Shown: positions 37,553-47,816, numbered from the stretch's first letter. The stretch is 64,000 bases of DNA from Pseudoxanthomonas helianthi (GCF_017939625.1 NZ_JAGKTC010000002.1:611592-675591); one strand, 5' to 3'. Numbers and translations: made by a program. Notes: generated by a model not told the origin, from the sequence alone.

Positions 37553-38119
37553 ATGTTGCACCTCGCTTCCCAATCCCCGCGCCGCGCCGAGCTGCTGACC
37601 CGTCTCGGCCTGGACTTCGGCCGCATCGATCTGGACATCCCCGAGCACCGCCAGCCGAACGAGTCGGCCGAGGAATACGTGCGCCGCGTGGCCCGCGAGA
37701 AGGCGGGGGCCGGCCTGCTGAAGGTGATCGCCGTGCCCGGCGCGGTCGTCCTGGGCGCCGATACCGAGGTGGTGCTGGACGACGAGGTATTCGGCAAGCC
37801 CGCCGACGAGGCCGATGCCGCGGCGATGCTGCGCCGGCTGTCCGGACGGACCCATCGGGTGATTTCGGCCGTGTCGGTGGTCAGCGCCGCGCGCGAAGCG
37901 CAGGCGGTGTCGGTTTCCGAAGTGAGCTTCGCCGAGCTGTCCGATGCCGACATCGCTGCCTACCTCGCCAGCGGCGAGGCGATGGGCAAGGCCGGCGCCT
38001 ATGCGATCCAGGGCCGCGCCGAACAATACGTGACCCGGCTGTCCGGAAGTTTTTCCGGGGTGATGGGCCTGCCGTTGCACGAGACGGCGGGGTTGCTGCG
38101 CCAGTTCGGGGTGTTGTGA
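37553..38119 (+). CDS. maf: Nucleoside triphosphate pyrophosphatase (Maf/YhdE family)
   Basis: 188-residue Maf protein, which hydrolyses dTTP, UTP and modified pyrimidine NTPs to monophosphates. [16 protein letters not shown] at the N-terminus, [18 protein letters not shown] (catalytic Asp) and [30 protein letters not shown] are family motifs. The ATG at 37553 starts the LASxSPRR region; an in-frame start at 37475 adds 26 non-conserved residues. It precedes rng as in E. coli. Confidence 0.95.
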   Translation: MLHLASQSPRRAELLTRLGLDFGRIDLDIPEHRQPNESAEEYVRRVAREKAGAGLLKVIAVPGAVVLGADTEVVLDDEVFGKPADEADAAAMLRRLSGRTHRVISAVSVVSAAREAQAVSVSEVSFAELSDADIAAYLASGEAMGKAGAYAIQGRAEQYVTRLSGSFSGVMGLPLHETAGLLRQFGVL

Positions 38120-38137
38120 AGAGGCAGCAACCTTCTT

Positions 38138-38239
38138 TGGACACGGATCAACGCGGAAAAGGCGGATAGAGCAGAAACAATGAAAAAGTCACTTCCACAA
38201 ATCGCTCCATCCGCGTTCATCCGCGTCGATCCGCGTCCA
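38138..38239. repeat. Imperfect GCGGAT-rich inverted repeat
   Basis: 38138-38167 (TGGACACGGATCAACGCGGA at its start) pairs imperfectly with 38209-38239 (TCCGCGTTCATCCGCGTCGA within it). The right arm also contains three tandem copies of TCCGCGT. It lies in the short gap between maf and rng. Confidence 0.6.
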
Positions 38240-38252
38240 GAAGCCTTTCGCC

Positions 38253-39752
38253 ATGTCTGAAGAAATCCTGGTCAACGTCACCCCGCGCGAAACCCGCGTG
38301 GCCGTGGTCGAGAGCGGCATGCTGCAGGAACTGCACATCGAACGCGGCTGGCGCCGTGGCGTGGTCGGCAACCTGTACAAGGGCAAGGTGCAGCGGGTGA
38401 TGCCCGGCATGCAGGCGGCCTTCGTCGACGTGGGGCTGGAGCGCGCGGCGTTCCTGCATGCCAACGACATCGTCCGCGCCGCGGCCGTGGCCGCGGTCGA
38501 TCCCGAGGCGGCCGGCGACGACGTGCCGGCGCCGGCGCCGAGCAGCGTGCCGATCATGGACCTGCTGCGCGACGGCCAGGAAGTGGTCGTGCAGGTGGTC
38601 AAGGACCCGATCGGCAGCAAGGGCGCGCGCCTGACCACCCAGGTCAGCATTCCGTCGCGCTACCTGGTGCTGTTGCCGCAGTCGCGGCAGATCGGCGTGT
38701 CGGCGCGGATCGAGGACGAGGCCGAACGCGCGCGCCTGAAAACCCTGGTTTCCGAGCTTTCCGCCCAGCACGGCGGTTACGGCTACATCGTCCGCACCAA
38801 CGCCGAAGGCCAGCCGGCCGAAGCGCTGGCCGAGGACATCGCCTACCTGTCGCGGGTGTGGAACGCGGTCGAACGGCGCGGCCGCGAGGCGCCGGTGCAG
38901 ACCTGCATCTACGAGGACCTGAGCCTGCCGCTGCGTTCTGTGCGCGACCTGATCCGCAAGGACGTGGACAAGGTCAAGGTCGATTCGAAGGAAACCTACG
39001 CGCAGTTGCAGGCCTTCGTCGCCAAGTACATGCCGGTGCTGGCCGAGAAGATCGAGTTGTACACCGGCGACCGCCCGATCTTCGACCTGTACGGGGTCGA
39101 GGACGAGATCGGCCGCGCGCTGGACAAGGAAGTGCCGCTGAAATCCGGCGGCTACCTGGTGATCGACCAGACCGAGTCGATGACCACGGTCGACGTCAAC
39201 ACCGGTTCGTTCCTCGGCCAACGCAACCTCGAGGAAACGGTCTATCGCACCAACCTGGAGGCCGCGCAGGCGGTGGCCCGGCAACTGCGCCTGCGCAACC
39301 TCGGCGGCATCATCATCATCGACTTCATCGACATGAACGATGCCGAACACAAGCGCCAGGTGCTGCGCACGCTGGAGAAGTCGCTGGCGAAGGACCATGC
39401 CAAGACCACGGTGTACGACTTCTCGCCGCTGGGACTGGTCGAGATGACCCGCAAGCGCACGGTGGAAAGCCTGGAGCGGCAGTTGTGCGAGCCCTGCCAC
39501 GAGTGCGGCGGGCGCGGCACGCTGAAGACCACGGAGACGGTGACTTACGAGATCTTCCGCGAGATCACGCGGGCGGTGCGCCAGTTCGAGGCGGGGCGCC
39601 TGCTGGTGATCGCGTCGCCGAAGGTGGTGGCGCGGATCACCGACGAGGAGTCGCCGGCGGTGGCGGAGCTGGAGGAGTTCCTCGGCAAGTCGATCCGTTT
39701 CCAGGCCGATGAGCAGTACCTGCAGGAGCAGTTCGATGTGGTCCTGCTCTGA
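38253..39752 (+). CDS. rng: Ribonuclease G
   Basis: 499-residue RNase E/G-family endonuclease that matures the 5' end of 16S rRNA and cuts mRNAs. An S1 domain (GVVGNLYKGKVQRVMPGMQAAFVDVG) is near residues 35-125, the DNase-I-like catalytic core holds VDVNTGSF and IIIIDFIDMND (the two metal-binding aspartates), and CEPCHECGGRG is the zinc-link region. No long C-terminal scaffold is present, which distinguishes it from RNase E. It lies between maf and yhdP, as in E. coli. Confidence 0.97.
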   Translation: MSEEILVNVTPRETRVAVVESGMLQELHIERGWRRGVVGNLYKGKVQRVMPGMQAAFVDVGLERAAFLHANDIVRAAAVAAVDPEAAGDDVPAPAPSSVPIMDLLRDGQEVVVQVVKDPIGSKGARLTTQVSIPSRYLVLLPQSRQIGVSARIEDEAERARLKTLVSELSAQHGGYGYIVRTNAEGQPAEALAEDIAYLSRVWNAVERRGREAPVQTCIYEDLSLPLRSVRDLIRKDVDKVKVDSKETYAQLQAFVAKYMPVLAEKIELYTGDRPIFDLYGVEDEIGRALDKEVPLKSGGYLVIDQTESMTTVDVNTGSFLGQRNLEETVYRTNLEAAQAVARQLRLRNLGGIIIIDFIDMNDAEHKRQVLRTLEKSLAKDHAKTTVYDFSPLGLVEMTRKRTVESLERQLCEPCHECGGRGTLKTTETVTYEIFREITRAVRQFEAGRLLVIASPKVVARITDEESPAVAELEEFLGKSIRFQADEQYLQEQFDVVLL

Positions 39753-39768
39753 TGCTTTAGCTCTTGCT

Positions 39769-39818
39769 CGTCATGACCCGACATGCGTCGGTTGGAAGCC
39801 CCGCGAAGGCGGGAATCC
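39769..39818. repeat. CGTCAT/GGGAATC half-repeat with inserted palindrome
   Basis: The expected CGTCATTCCCGCGAAGGCGGGAATC element is interrupted after CGTCAT: a 14-base palindrome CCGACATGCGTCGG (39778-39791) followed by TTGGAAG is inserted before CCCCGCGAAGGCGGGAAT. The insert resembles that in the 45.7-kb element. Confidence 0.6.
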
Positions 39819-39859
39819 ATGGACGTTGCCTTTAGAAGCATTTAGCGCTCCCGCGCGAG

Positions 39860-40007
39860 TTACTTTCTTTGCTTGTGCAAAGAAAGTAACCAAAGAAGGC
39901 ACATCCTGCCTCGCGCCCTTCGCTGCGCGAAGGGTCCGCGGAGCCGGCAGGAATTTCCGGAAGCAACATCCTGTTGCTCCGGAAACGGCGCACATCCCTG
40001 TGCGCCG
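39860..40007. repeat. Array of four consecutive hairpins between rng and yhdP
   Basis: Four perfect or near-perfect stems in a row: TTACTTTCTTTG / CAAAGAAAGTAA (39860-39889), CCCTTCG / CGAAGGG (39916-39934), TCCGGAAGCAACA / TGTTGCTCCGGA (39956-39983, one bulge) and CGGCGCACA / TGTGCGCCG (39986-40007). Loops are 2-6 bases. The block continues open-frame into yhdP but is clearly not coding. From 40008 to 40133 I see nothing else recognisable except the yhdP leader. Confidence 0.8.
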
Positions 40008-40133
40008 CTCCTACGGGGTTTACCTGCCGTCTCCGCCGCTGCGGACGGCGCATCAGAAAGCAACCGCAACGACAACAGCCGAAGCGTTCCACTCCGTTCC
40101 TTTCGTTCCTCGTTTCTCGTTCCTGGCTCGCTG

Positions 40134-43100
40134 ATGCCCACCTCCTTGCACCATCGTCTTCGCATGGCCCGTCGTGGTATCGGCTACGCCGTCGCCATCG
40201 TGCTGGTGTGCATGGCGTTGGCCCTGGGCGTCGCCACGCAGGTGTTGCCGCTGGCCGAGCGCCATCCCGAGCGGATCGCGGCGTGGTTGAGCGAGCGCGC
40301 GGGGCGGCCCGTGGCGTTCGATCATGTCGAGACTTCATGGACACGGCGTGGGCCGCTGCTGCGCCTCGACGGACTGCGCATCGGCGAAGGCGAGGGTGTG
40401 CGCATCGGACAGGCCGAAGTGCTGGTATCGATGTACGCGGGCTTGCTGCCCGGCCATTCCTTCACCGAACTGCGCCTGCGCGGCCTGTCGCTGACCCTGC
40501 AGCGCGCCGATGATGGCACGTGGTCGGTGCGCGGCTTGCCGGGCCAGCAGACCGGGGGTGATCCGCTGGGGAGCCTGGAAGGCCTGGGCGAGTTGCAGGT
40601 GATCGACGGGCGGCTCGCGATCGTCGCGCCTTCGCTGGGCTGGAAAGTGCAATTGCCGCACATCGACCTGCGCCTTCGCGTGGATGGCGACCACGTGCGT
40701 GCGGGCACCCGCATCCGCGCGCGCGATGGCGGCGAGCCCATAAACGTCGCCGTCGATTTCGACCGCAAGCGCGGCGACGGCCGCGCCTACCTGCGCGCCG
40801 AGCCGGCCAACCTCGCCGACTGGTCGCCGCTGCTGCGCTACGCGGGGACGCGCATCGATGCCGGGCAGGGGCGCGTCGAAGCCTGGGTAGACCTGCACCG
40901 CCATCGCGTGATCATGGCGACCAACCGCCTGCAATTGCGCCAGGTCGCGTTGAGCGGCGAAGCGCCCTCCGCGGGTGCCGCGCGGCCGCAGGTTCGGTTC
41001 GAACAGGTCGAAGGCCTGCTGCGCTGGCGCCTGCGTGCCGGTGGCTGGCGGCTGGATGCACCGACGTTGCGCGTGGGCACGCGTGCGCAGCCGCAGAAGC
41101 TCGACGGCCTGCTGCTCGCTGGCGGCAACGAATACGCGGTACAGGCCCGGCAGCTGGAAGCCGCGCCATTGTTGTCGGTGCTGGCGCTGAGCGACCGGCT
41201 GGATCCCGGCCTGCGCCATTGGCTGGCGCGCGCGCGGCCCGACTTGCGCGTTTCCAAGCTGGCGCTGTTCGGCCGGCGCGGCGGCCGAATGCGCGCGCAA
41301 GGCCATCTCGACGGCGTGCGTTTCGCCGCGGCCGGCCACGCTCCCGGCCTGGACGGGCTGGCCGGCGATTTCACCGGCGACGCCGAAGGTTTCGCCCTGA
41401 CCCTGGATCGACATGCGCGCGCGCGTTTCGACTGGCCCAGTGGCTTCGGCGTGGTCCACGACCTGAAACTGGACGGCCGTATTGCTGGCTGGCGCGAAGG
41501 CGCGGGCTGGCGCGTCGGCACGCCCGCTTTGCGTGTCGATGGCGGCGACTACACGGCCAACGTGCGCGGCGGGCTGTGGTTCCAGAACGACGGCACGCGA
41601 CCGTGGATCGACCTGGCCGCCGACCTCGGTCCCGCCCCGGTGCCGGTGGCGAAGAAGTTCTGGGTGCGCTACCAGATGTCGAAGGCGGCAGTTGGCTGGC
41701 TCGACTCGGCGTTGCAGGGCGGCACGGTGCTCGATGGCCATGCCATCGCCTCGGGCGACCTCGACGACTGGCCGTTCAAGCACGAGAACGGCCGCTTCGA
41801 AGCGACCGGGCACATCGTCGGCGGCTTGATCAAGTTCAGCCCCGAATGGCCGGCGGTGGATCGCCTCGATGCCGACGTCGCCTTCATCGCCAACGGTTTT
41901 TCGTTGCAGGGCCGCGGCGCGCTGGCCGGCGTCGAGATCGGCAAGTTCGAAGCCGGCATCGCCGATTTCGCCGAATCCAACCTGGTGGTGAAGGCCGACG
42001 GCGCCTCGGGCGCCGACAAGCTGCTGGCGATGCTGCGGCAAAGCCCCTTGCAGAAGGAACACGGCGAAACCCTGGCCAACCTCGGCGCCAGCGGACCGGC
42101 GCGTGCCAGCTTCGACCTGCTGCAGCCGCTGCGTCGCGAGAACGCGGCGGCGAAGCGCATGCACGGCAAGGTCGAATTGCAGGGCGTGAAGCTGACCGAC
42201 AAGCGTTTCAATCTCGCCTTCGACGACGTGCGCGGCACCGCGGACTACGACGACCACGGCTTCACCGCGGAGAAGCTCGCGGTGGTGCACGACGGATTGC
42301 CGGGCACGCTGTCGCTGCGCGCCGGCGGCGGGGTTCGCGATCCGAACCAGGTGTTCGAAGCGGAAATGGCTGCGAACATGGCCGCAGGCGCCTTGCTCGA
42401 CCGCGCACCGGAGCTGGCGTGGCTCAAGCCGTATGTCGAAGGCCGTTCGCAATGGGCGGTCGGCGTGGCGATCCCGAAAGGCAGCGGCGCGAACGCGGCG
42501 CCGACCCGGTTGCGCCTGCGTTCCGACCTTGTCGGTACCGCCCTGAAGCTGCCTGCGCCGCTGGACAAGCCGGCGGCACAGGCGCTGGCCACGACGATCA
42601 ACGCGCCGTTGCCGTTGGGCAGCGGCATGGTCGATGTCGCATTCGGCAAGCTGGTCGCGCTGCGCGCGCGCAGCAGCGGCAACCAGACCGGCGTGCGCGT
42701 GGCGCTGGGTAGCGACAGCGTCGATGGCGCGCCGCCTGCCTCGGGACTGGTCGTCGGCGGGCGTACCGCGACGCTCGATGCCATCGACTGGATCGCGCTG
42801 ACCTCACGCGACGATGGCGGCGAAGACAAATTGCCGTTGCGCCGCATCGACGTCACGGCCGACCACCTGCGCCTGCTGGGCAGCGATTTCCCGGCCACGC
42901 GGATGCAGCTGGCGCCTGCCGGCGGCGCGGTGGCGGTGACGCTCGAGGGCAATGCGCTGGCCGGTGCGGTGATGGTGCCGAAGGCGAAGGGCGCGGCCAT
43001 CGCCGGCAGGCTGTCGCGCTTCCATTGGCGTGCGATCGCAAGGCCGGCCGGCACGGCCGCGCCGGGCGCCGCGCCTGCGGCCTCGCCGACCGACGATTTC

Positions 43101-43958
43101 GATCCCGCATCGATTCCGCCGCTGACCCTGGACGTGGACGACCTGCGTTTCGCCGATGCGAAGCTCGGCGCGGCGAAGCTGCGCACCCAACCGGTCGCCG
43201 GCGGGCTGCGCATCGATCAACTGCAATTGCGCGCGCCGAAACAGAAGATCGACATCGTCGGCGACTGGCTCGGTCGCGGTGTTGCGGCACGCACCCGGCT
43301 CAACGCCAGCGTCGACAGCCAGGATTTCGGGGGCTTGCTCGACGACCTCGGCATGAAGGGGCGCATCCGGGGCGGCGACGGACAGGTGAAACTGGATGCC
43401 GCATGGGCCGGCAGCCCGGCTGGGTTCGCGTTGGCCAATGTGCAGGGCGGGATGAAGGCTTCGATCCACAATGGCCAGTTGCTGGAAGTGGATCCCGGCG
43501 CGGGTCGCGTGCTCGGCCTGCTCAGCATCGCCCAGTTGCCGCGACGCCTGATGTTCGATTTCCGCGATTTCTTCAACAAGGGCTTCGGCTTCAACCGCAT
43601 CGAAGGCAACGTCGCCATCGGTAGCGGCGTCGCCCATACCGACGACATGCTGATCGACGGCCCGGCCGCCGAAATCAAGATCCGCGGCAACACCGACCTG
43701 CGTGCGCAGCAGTTCGACCAGACCATCGATGTGCGGCCGAAGTCCGGCAACCTGCTGACCGTGGTCGGCGCGGTCGCCGGCGGCCCGATCGGCGCCGCCG
43801 TCGGCGCGGCTGCGAACGCGGTGCTGGGCAAGCCGCTGGGCGGCGTCGGCGCCAAGACCTACCGGGTGACCGGGCCGTGGAAGGAGCCCAAGGTGGAAGT
43901 CATCACCCGCGAGCAGTCGCGGGCGGACAACGCGCGGTCGGGCGACGGTGCGCCCTAG
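40134..43958 (+). CDS. yhdP: YhdP-family AsmA-like intermembrane protein
   Basis: 1274 residues: one N-terminal inner-membrane helix (IGYAVAIVLVCMALALGVATQ), then a very long periplasmic beta-rich region of the AsmA/TamB kind (DUF3971 part in the middle) and a C-terminal domain with FDFRDFFNKGFGFNRIEGN and the helix-like GAVAGGPIGAAVGAAANAVLG. E. coli YhdP, a similar length, forms a groove that helps carry phospholipid to the outer membrane. The ATG at 40134 gives the membrane helix 18 residues in; the upstream open frame from 39873 crosses the hairpin array. Order rng-yhdP-tldD matches E. coli. Confidence 0.95.
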   Translation: MPTSLHHRLRMARRGIGYAVAIVLVCMALALGVATQVLPLAERHPERIAAWLSERAGRPVAFDHVETSWTRRGPLLRLDGLRIGEGEGVRIGQAEVLVSMYAGLLPGHSFTELRLRGLSLTLQRADDGTWSVRGLPGQQTGGDPLGSLEGLGELQVIDGRLAIVAPSLGWKVQLPHIDLRLRVDGDHVRAGTRIRARDGGEPINVAVDFDRKRGDGRAYLRAEPANLADWSPLLRYAGTRIDAGQGRVEAWVDLHRHRVIMATNRLQLRQVALSGEAPSAGAARPQVRFEQVEGLLRWRLRAGGWRLDAPTLRVGTRAQPQKLDGLLLAGGNEYAVQARQLEAAPLLSVLALSDRLDPGLRHWLARARPDLRVSKLALFGRRGGRMRAQGHLDGVRFAAAGHAPGLDGLAGDFTGDAEGFALTLDRHARARFDWPSGFGVVHDLKLDGRIAGWREGAGWRVGTPALRVDGGDYTANVRGGLWFQNDGTRPWIDLAADLGPAPVPVAKKFWVRYQMSKAAVGWLDSALQGGTVLDGHAIASGDLDDWPFKHENGRFEATGHIVGGLIKFSPEWPAVDRLDADVAFIANGFSLQGRGALAGVEIGKFEAGIADFAESNLVVKADGASGADKLLAMLRQSPLQKEHGETLANLGASGPARASFDLLQPLRRENAAAKRMHGKVELQGVKLTDKRFNLAFDDVRGTADYDDHGFTAEKLAVVHDGLPGTLSLRAGGGVRDPNQVFEAEMAANMAAGALLDRAPELAWLKPYVEGRSQWAVGVAIPKGSGANAAPTRLRLRSDLVGTALKLPAPLDKPAAQALATTINAPLPLGSGMVDVAFGKLVALRARSSGNQTGVRVALGSDSVDGAPPASGLVVGGRTATLDAIDWIALTSRDDGGEDKLPLRRIDVTADHLRLLGSDFPATRMQLAPAGGAVAVTLEGNALAGAVMVPKAKGAAIAGRLSRFHWRAIARPAGTAAPGAAPAASPTDDFDPASIPPLTLDVDDLRFADAKLGAAKLRTQPVAGGLRIDQLQLRAPKQKIDIVGDWLGRGVAARTRLNASVDSQDFGGLLDDLGMKGRIRGGDGQVKLDAAWAGSPAGFALANVQGGMKASIHNGQLLEVDPGAGRVLGLLSIAQLPRRLMFDFRDFFNKGFGFNRIEGNVAIGSGVAHTDDMLIDGPAAEIKIRGNTDLRAQQFDQTIDVRPKSGNLLTVVGAVAGGPIGAAVGAAANAVLGKPLGGVGAKTYRVTGPWKEPKVEVITREQSRADNARSGDGAP

Positions 43959-43960
43959 CT

Positions 43961-44148
43961 TTTTTCCTTCTCCCTCCGGGAGAAGGTGCCCGCAGAGCCT
44001 GCCCCGTACTTGATACGAGGGCGGATGAGGGCAGCAGCTGCAAGCGCCAGGCCGGCTGCATGACGAGCGAGTCTCCTTCCCTCATCCGTCGCTACGCGCC
44101 ACCCTCAGCCGCTTGAGGCGGCTTCGATCACGGAGGGAGAAGGAAAAA
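43961..44148. repeat. CTCCCTCCGGGAGAAGG-type inverted repeat, copy 2
   Basis: Perfect 18-base arms TTTTTCCTTCTCCCTCCG (43961-43978) and 44131-44148, with a centre of about 150 bases. The centre has GGCGGATGAGGG and its complement CCCTCATCCG, and CCCTCAGCCGCTTGAGGCGG near the right arm, the same palindromic module as in copy 1 at 6799-6940. The long A/T ends could allow termination in either direction. Confidence 0.85.
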
Positions 44149-44186
44149 CGGTTGCCTTTATCGACTTTGACCCCAAACATGAGCCC

Positions 44187-45632
44187 ATGACCACCACCTC
44201 GCTGACCCTCGCCGAAACCCGCCTCCTGCTGCCCGCCGGGCTGGACCAAACCGGCCTCGATCGCGCCTTCGGTGCGCTGCTCGGCCCCGGCATCGACTTC
44301 GGCGACCTGTATTTCCAGCACGCACGGCGCGAGAGCTGGACGGTCGAGGATGGCATCGTCAAGGACGGCGCGCATTCCATCGAACAGGGCGTCGGCGTCC
44401 GCGCGATTTCCGGCGAGAAGACCGGCTTCGCCTATTCCGACGACATCAATGCGCCGGCGCTGCTGGCCGCCGCCGGTTCGGCGCGCGCCATCGCCCGCGA
44501 CGGCGCCTCGCATGCGCCGCGCGCGCTGGTGCGCGGCAACGGCCGCCAGTTGTATGCGGGCACCGATCCGATCGATGCGATGGACAACGACGCCAAGGTC
44601 GAGGCGCTGCGCGCGGTCGACCGCTATGTGCGTGCCGCCGATCCGCGCGTGCAGCAGGTGACGGTCAGCCTGTCCGGCGGCCTCGACACCGTGCTGGTCG
44701 CGCGCAGCGACGGCGTGCTCGCCGCCGACGTGCGCCCGCTGGTGCGGCTCAACGTGCAGGTGATCGTCGAACAGAACGGCCGCCGCGAATCCGGCTATGC
44801 CGGCATGGGCGGGCGCTATTCGTACGCCGAGCTTTTCGCCAACGGCAAGCCGGAGGAACTGGCGCGCGAAGCCTTGCGTCAGGCGCTGGTCAATCTCGAC
44901 GCGGTCGATGCGCCCGCCGGGGTGATGCCGGTGGTGCTCGGCTCGGGCTGGCCCGGCGTGCTGCTGCACGAAGCGGTCGGCCATGGGCTGGAAGGCGACT
45001 TCAACCGCAAGGGCACTTCGACCTATGCGGGCCGGATCGGCCAGCGCGTCGCGGCGCCCGGCGTGACCATCGTCGACGACGGCACCCTGCCAGGGCGGCG
45101 CGGTTCGTTGAACATCGACGACGAAGGTACGCCGACGAATTGCACGACGCTGATCGAGGACGGCGTGCTGGTCGGTTACATGCAGGACACGCTCAATGCG
45201 CGCCTGATGGGCATGGCGCCGACCGGCAACGGTCGCCGCGAATCGTTCGCCCACCTGCCGATGCCGCGCATGACCAACACCTACATGCTGGCGGGTACCC
45301 ACGATCCCGAGGAAATGATCCGTTCGGTGAAGAAGGGCCTGTACGCCGTGAATTTCGGCGGCGGGCAGGTCGACATCACGTCAGGCAAGTACGTGTTCTC
45401 GGCGACCGAGGCTTACCTGATCGAAGACGGCAAGATCACCGCGCCGGTCAAGGGCGCCACGCTGATCGGCAACGGCCCGGAAACGATGCAGAAGGTGAAG
45501 ATGGTCGGCCACGACTTGGCCTTGGATGCCGGGGTCGGCGTGTGCGGCAAGGACGGACAGAGCGTGCCGGTCGGCGTCGGGCAGCCGTCGCTGCTGATCG
45601 AAGGTTTGACGGTGGGCGGGACGAAGGCTTGA
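44187..45632 (+). CDS. tldD: Metalloprotease TldD
   Basis: 481-residue U62-family peptidase that with PmbA (TldE) forms a heterodimer which digests unfolded peptides and in some hosts matures modified peptides. The zinc motif HEAVGH is at 261-266, followed by [18 protein letters not shown]; the family [21 protein letters not shown] and the C-terminal [17 protein letters not shown] run are clear. pmbA lies 720 bases on, beyond darP on the other strand. Start ATG at 44187. Confidence 0.97.
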   Translation: MTTTSLTLAETRLLLPAGLDQTGLDRAFGALLGPGIDFGDLYFQHARRESWTVEDGIVKDGAHSIEQGVGVRAISGEKTGFAYSDDINAPALLAAAGSARAIARDGASHAPRALVRGNGRQLYAGTDPIDAMDNDAKVEALRAVDRYVRAADPRVQQVTVSLSGGLDTVLVARSDGVLAADVRPLVRLNVQVIVEQNGRRESGYAGMGGRYSYAELFANGKPEELAREALRQALVNLDAVDAPAGVMPVVLGSGWPGVLLHEAVGHGLEGDFNRKGTSTYAGRIGQRVAAPGVTIVDDGTLPGRRGSLNIDDEGTPTNCTTLIEDGVLVGYMQDTLNARLMGMAPTGNGRRESFAHLPMPRMTNTYMLAGTHDPEEMIRSVKKGLYAVNFGGGQVDITSGKYVFSATEAYLIEDGKITAPVKGATLIGNGPETMQKVKMVGHDLALDAGVGVCGKDGQSVPVGVGQPSLLIEGLTVGGTKA

Positions 45633-45649
45633 AGAATTCCGCCTTCGCT

Positions 45650-45766
45650 CGTCATCCCGGCGAAAGCCGGGACCCAGCTTCTGCTGTTGCTTTTGCGGAA
45701 GTGAAAACCAAGAGCTGGGTCCCGGCTTTACCAGCCATTTGGCTGTTGAAAGCCGCCGGGATGACG
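45650..45766. repeat. GTCATCCCGGC inverted repeat with inserted hairpin
   Basis: Left arm 45650-45680 pairs with a right arm split in two: 45713-45729 and 45754-45766. Between them a 24-base insert (45730-45753) holds the palindrome CAGCCATTTGGCTG (45732-45745) and TTGAAAG. Without the insert the arms would match over 30 bases. It lies between the convergent tldD and darP genes. Confidence 0.8.
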
Positions 45767-45769
45767 AGA

Positions 45770-46336
45770 TCAGGTTTCGTCGTCGCTCTCTTCCGACCCG
45801 TCGGGCGTTTCGTCTTCGCTCGACAACAGCAAGGCCCTCACTTCCCGGAACAACTCCCGGAACGCGCGCGGCGGTTTGTTCTTCGCCCGTTCGTCGTGCG
45901 CATTGCGCACCAGCTGGCGCAGCTTCTGCCGGTCGGCCGTAGGGAATTCGTCCAGCAACTCGGCCAGCGCGGCGTCCCCGTCGTCCAGCAGGCGTTCGCG
46001 CCAGCGTTCGGCCTGGTGCAGTTGCGCGGCTTCGCGGCGGGCCATTTCGCCGCCTTCGTCCAGCGCATCGTGGATGGCCTGCAACACCTCGTCGTCCTCG
46101 CGACGCATCTGCTTGGCCAGGTATTGCAACTGGCGCTTGTGCGCGATGTGCGAGGTGATGCGCTGGGTTTCGTGGATGTGCGGCAACAGCGATTCGGGAA
46201 TCGGCAGGCGCAGCAGTTGCGCCGGCGGCAGGGCCACCAGCTTCTCGGCCAGGCTGCGCACCTCCAGCGCTTCGACGCGCTGCTGGGTGCGGCTGGGGCT
46301 ATAGAATTCGCCGGTTTCCGGGTCGCGTCCTCGCAT
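45770..46336 (-). CDS. darP: Ribosome assembly factor DarP (YjgA, DUF615)
   Basis: 188 residues of the DUF615 family; E. coli YjgA (DarP) helps late assembly of the 50S subunit. Seen: the basic N-terminus [37 protein letters not shown], the helical [22 protein letters not shown] and the acidic C-terminus [18 protein letters not shown] prefer the ATG at 46336 ([11 protein letters not shown]); in-frame upstream starts at 46354 and 46363 would overlap the pmbA start. Divergent from pmbA, as in E. coli. Confidence 0.9.
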   Translation of the reverse strand: MRGRDPETGEFYSPSRTQQRVEALEVRSLAEKLVALPPAQLLRLPIPESLLPHIHETQRITSHIAHKRQLQYLAKQMRREDDEVLQAIHDALDEGGEMARREAAQLHQAERWRERLLDDGDAALAELLDEFPTADRQKLRQLVRNAHDERAKNKPPRAFRELFREVRALLLSSEDETPDGSEESDDET

Positions 46337-46353
46337 GGCAATAGGATAAGGCA

Positions 46354-47739
46354 TTGAACGCAATCGTTACCCCCCATTCCGTCGGTTCCGACGACAGCCT
46401 GCAGCGGCTCGACCGGCTGGCCGAACTGAGCCAGCGCCTGCTGGCCGCGGCGCAACGCCGCGGCGCCTCGCAGGCCGAGGTCAGCTGCAGCGAAGAGCGC
46501 GGCCTGAACGTCAACGTGCGCATGGGCGAAGTGGAGACCGTGGAATCCACCCGCGACCGCGGCATCGCCGTCACCGTGTACTTCGGCCAGCGCAAGGGCA
46601 GCGCCAGCACCGCCGACCTGCGCGAGGAAAGCCTCGAGGCCACGGTCGAGCAGGCCTGCGCCATCGCCCGCTACACCGAGGACGACGACGCGGCCGGCCT
46701 GGCCGACGCGGCCCTGATGGCGCGCGCACCGGCAGGCGGCGCGTTTCCCGAATTCGACCAGTGGCACCCGTGGGCGCTGGACGCCGATCGCGCCATCGAC
46801 CTGGCCCTGGCCTGCGAACGCTCGGGCCGCGACAGCGACGCGCGCATCGCCAATTCCGACGGCGCTTCGGTCGGCAGCGGCGAGAGCCTCGCGGTGTACG
46901 CCAACTCCCACGGCTTCGTCGGCCGCGAGCGCAGCAGCCAGCATTCCATTGGCTGCGCATTGATCGCGGGGCAGGGCGACGCGATGCAGCGCGATGGCTG
47001 GTACAGCATCGGCCTGGCCGAAGCGGACCTCGAAGACCCGGCCGCCATCGGCCGTCGCGCCGCCGAACGCACGGTGGCGCGCCTGCAGCCGCGTTCCGTC
47101 GCCACCGGCGAATACCCGGTGCTGTTCTCCGCGGAAATGGCCCGTTCGCTGATCGGCCACCTGCTCGGTGCGGTCTCCGGCGGCGCGTTGTACCGCAAGG
47201 CCAGCTTCCTGCTCGACCACGCCGGCAGGCAGGTGTTCCCGGAATGGTTCGCGATCGACGAGCGACCACACCTGAGCCATGGCCTGCGTTCGGCCGCGTT
47301 CGACGCCGAAGGCGTGGCCACGCGCGAATCGGCGCTGGTCGAAGGTGGCGTGCTGCAACGCTACGTGCTGGGCAGCTACTCCGCGCGCAAGCTGGGCCTG
47401 CAGACGACGGCGAACGCGGGCGGCGTGCACAACCTGGCGGTAAAGGCCAACGCCGGCGGTTTCGACGAACTGCTGCGCGGCATGGGCCGCGGTCTGCTGG
47501 TCACCGAGCTGATGGGGCAGGGCGTGAACCCGGTCACGGGCGATTACTCCCGCGGCGCGGCCGGTTTCTGGATCGAGGATGGCGCCATCGCCCATCCGGT
47601 GGACGAGATCACCGTCGCCGGCAACTTGAAGGATGTCTTCGCGCGCATCGAAGCCGTCGGCAGCGACGTCGACCGGCGTTCGCACATCGGCGTGGGTTCG
47701 ATCCTGATCGGCGGGATGACCGTCGCCGGAACCGAATGA
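46354..47739 (+). CDS. pmbA: Metalloprotease PmbA (TldE)
   Basis: 461-residue partner of TldD. It has the U62 fold but lacks HExxxH, as is normal for this subunit. Marks: [82 protein letters not shown] and the C-terminal [16 protein letters not shown]. The start is TTG at 46354 with AGGATAAGG ahead of it. It faces away from darP with an 18-base gap between start codons. Confidence 0.96.
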   Translation: MNAIVTPHSVGSDDSLQRLDRLAELSQRLLAAAQRRGASQAEVSCSEERGLNVNVRMGEVETVESTRDRGIAVTVYFGQRKGSASTADLREESLEATVEQACAIARYTEDDDAAGLADAALMARAPAGGAFPEFDQWHPWALDADRAIDLALACERSGRDSDARIANSDGASVGSGESLAVYANSHGFVGRERSSQHSIGCALIAGQGDAMQRDGWYSIGLAEADLEDPAAIGRRAAERTVARLQPRSVATGEYPVLFSAEMARSLIGHLLGAVSGGALYRKASFLLDHAGRQVFPEWFAIDERPHLSHGLRSAAFDAEGVATRESALVEGGVLQRYVLGSYSARKLGLQTTANAGGVHNLAVKANAGGFDELLRGMGRGLLVTELMGQGVNPVTGDYSRGAAGFWIEDGAIAHPVDEITVAGNLKDVFARIEAVGSDVDRRSHIGVGSILIGGMTVAGTE

Positions 47740-47816
47740 CGTTATGATCGGCGGCAGGACGGCACGCGCCGTTCCCGGACCGGTTGTTCCATCCACCCAA
47801 GCATAAGGAAATATCG

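Noticed and set aside
39873..40133. An 87-residue extension of YhdP
   Set aside because: It translates the hairpin array; the membrane helix begins shortly after ATG 40134.
46337..46363. Longer darP starting at 46363 or 46354
   Set aside because: These starts overlap the pmbA start region on the other strand and add nine or six residues with no conserved pattern; ATG 46336 gives the usual acidic/basic opening.
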